Source of the DNA: Bordetella parapertussis
GTDB lineage: Bacteria > Pseudomonadota > Gammaproteobacteria > Burkholderiales > Burkholderiaceae_C
Reading direction: 5' to 3'
Assembly (NCBI GenBank): GCA_945888535.1
Contig: CAMDAN010000001.1
Location: 1-64,000, forward strand
Length of the DNA: 64,000 nt
In this document: positions 63,224 to 64,000 of the stretch, piece after piece
Layout of the letters: each line of letters starts with the position of its first letter
Position numbering within the stretch: the stretch's first letter is position 1
Notes under the pieces: model-generated
Database searches by the model: none
Told to the model about the DNA's origin: nothing
What the model saw: only the letters and a program-made list of their open reading frames with translations
Position numbers and translations under genes: made by a program

Positions 63224-64000
63224 GCACTGCTGCAAGCCAACGCCCCAATATCATCTTCATCGTTGCCGACGATTTAGGCTTTGCCGATCTAGGCTGCTAC
63301 GGTGGTCGCGATGCTCAGTTTGGTAAAGTCTCGCCCGTCATCGACCAACTGGCGGCGAATGGCCTGAAGTTCACCGATGGGTACGCCAACTCCCCCGTTT
63401 GCTCCCCTACTCGCTTTGCCTTGATGACCGCCCGGTACCAGTACCGCTTGCGGGGCGCGGCTGAAGAACCCATCAACAGCCGATCCCGCAACAGCACAAC
63501 GCTCGGACTACCCACATCGCACCCGACCCTGCCATCCACACTCAAAGCCGCGGGCTACCGCACCGCCTTGATTGGTAAGTGGCACTTGGGATACCCCCCC
63601 ACATTCGGACCATTGCGATCAGGTTACGACGAATTTTTCGGCCCCATGGCAGGGGGCGTTGACTACTTTACCCATTGCGCCTCGAATGGATCGCACGACC
63701 TATGGGTCGGCGAAGAAGAGCAAGCTCACGAAGGGTATTTGACAGACCTGATTTCGCGCCATTCAGTCGACTTTATTCACCGCATGAGCCAAGGTGATCG
63801 AAAAAACGATCCCTTCTTTCTAAGCTTGCACTACACCGCGCCGCATTGGCCATGGGAAACACGCGAAGACCATGCCTTGGCGGCCACCATCAAGGACAAT
63901 ATTTTCCACTTGCAGGGCGGCAACATTCACACCTACCACCGCATGATTCACCACATGGACGAAGGCATCGGTTGGGTGGTCGAGGCCCTGCGCGAAACGG
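63220..64000 (+). CDS. Sulfatase (type I, formylglycine-dependent), 3' partial
   Basis: 260 codons of a sulfatase run to the window end. The formylglycine motif is CSPTR with C61 (codon at 63400), the metal-binding Asp pair is D17-D18 in VADDLGFAD, and the later GKWHLG and HYTAPHWPW fit the family. It would hydrolyse a sulfate ester after modification of C61 by a formylglycine-generating enzyme, not seen here. No signal peptide is visible at the N-terminus, so either it is cytoplasmic or its original start was lost at the junction with the truncated receptor. The C-terminal part lies outside. Confidence 0.88.
   Translation, partial: MSTAASQRPNIIFIVADDLGFADLGCYGGRDAQFGKVSPVIDQLAANGLKFTDGYANSPVCSPTRFALMTARYQYRLRGAAEEPINSRSRNSTTLGLPTSHPTLPSTLKAAGYRTALIGKWHLGYPPTFGPLRSGYDEFFGPMAGGVDYFTHCASNGSHDLWVGEEEQAHEGYLTDLISRHSVDFIHRMSQGDRKNDPFFLSLHYTAPHWPWETREDHALAATIKDNIFHLQGGNIHTYHRMIHHMDEGIGWVVEALRET

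Overview
The window looks like a chromosomal stretch of a betaproteobacterium, most likely Burkholderiales of the Comamonadaceae type. The grounds are gene content: branched-chain-amino-acid-type (HAAT) ABC transporters beside aromatic catabolic operons, a Bug/TctC-type receptor, an M23 peptidase-bactofilin pair and tightly overlapping ATGA gene junctions. This placement is inference; there is no rRNA or other marker gene. I see no tRNA, CRISPR array, prophage or transposase. Nearly everything is accessory metabolism.

Layout. (1) Bases 1-11548: one plus-strand operon for aerobic CoA-dependent breakdown of an aromatic acid, most likely 2-aminobenzoate: a bifunctional monooxygenase/reductase (cut by the window start), MarR regulator, enoyl-CoA hydratase, acyl-CoA dehydrogenase, aryl-CoA ligase, a complete HAAT transporter and a Rid-family protein. 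(2) 11671-13066: M23 endopeptidase and bactofilin (cell shape). (3) 13118-31315: a large uncharacterised catabolic block: SDR, two tandem carotenoid-cleavage-type oxygenases, lipocalin-like protein, PaaN-like aldehyde dehydrogenase, nitronate-monooxygenase-like flavoprotein, two thiolases flanking a DUF1295 membrane reductase, a tandem-HxlR regulator, a second HAAT transporter and a long-chain-type acyl-CoA ligase. (4) 31490-41494: dipeptide/nickel-type ABC transporter, YtcJ-like amidohydrolase, CobW GTPase and another acyl-CoA ligase. (5) 41528-51426: small operons, including a secreted Trp-repeat protein, a DEDDy exonuclease, AraC regulator with a secreted SnoaL-like protein, MBL hydrolase, an HpsN-like dehydrogenase/DegT aminotransferase/PLP decarboxylase trio, a DCC protein, a histidine phosphatase and an SMP-30-like beta-propeller. 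(6) 51844-62767: homoprotocatechuate meta-cleavage cluster (hpaR, hpaG1, hpaG2, hpaE, hpaD, hpaF, hpaH, hpaI, gabD-like) with a divergent MobA-like hydroxylase and an IclR regulator. (7) 62780-64000: a truncated Bug receptor joined to a sulfatase that runs off the end.

How they work together. Each catabolic block pairs a regulator (MarR, tandem HxlR, IclR/HpaR) with enzymes, and two of them carry a high-affinity importer and a CoA ligase that traps the substrate. The blocks converge on acyl-CoA, succinate and pyruvate. The most interesting candidates for a new system are the block at 13-31 kb (oxidative double-bond cleavage feeding CoA-dependent degradation), the replacement of HpaBC by a MobA-like hydroxylase in the hpa cluster, and the HpsN/DegT/decarboxylase trio. 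Base composition shifts by eye from GC-rich (about 14-22 kb and 35-38.7 kb) to AT-richer (about 23.7-33 kb and 38.8-41.5 kb), suggesting that the middle of the window was assembled from different sources.
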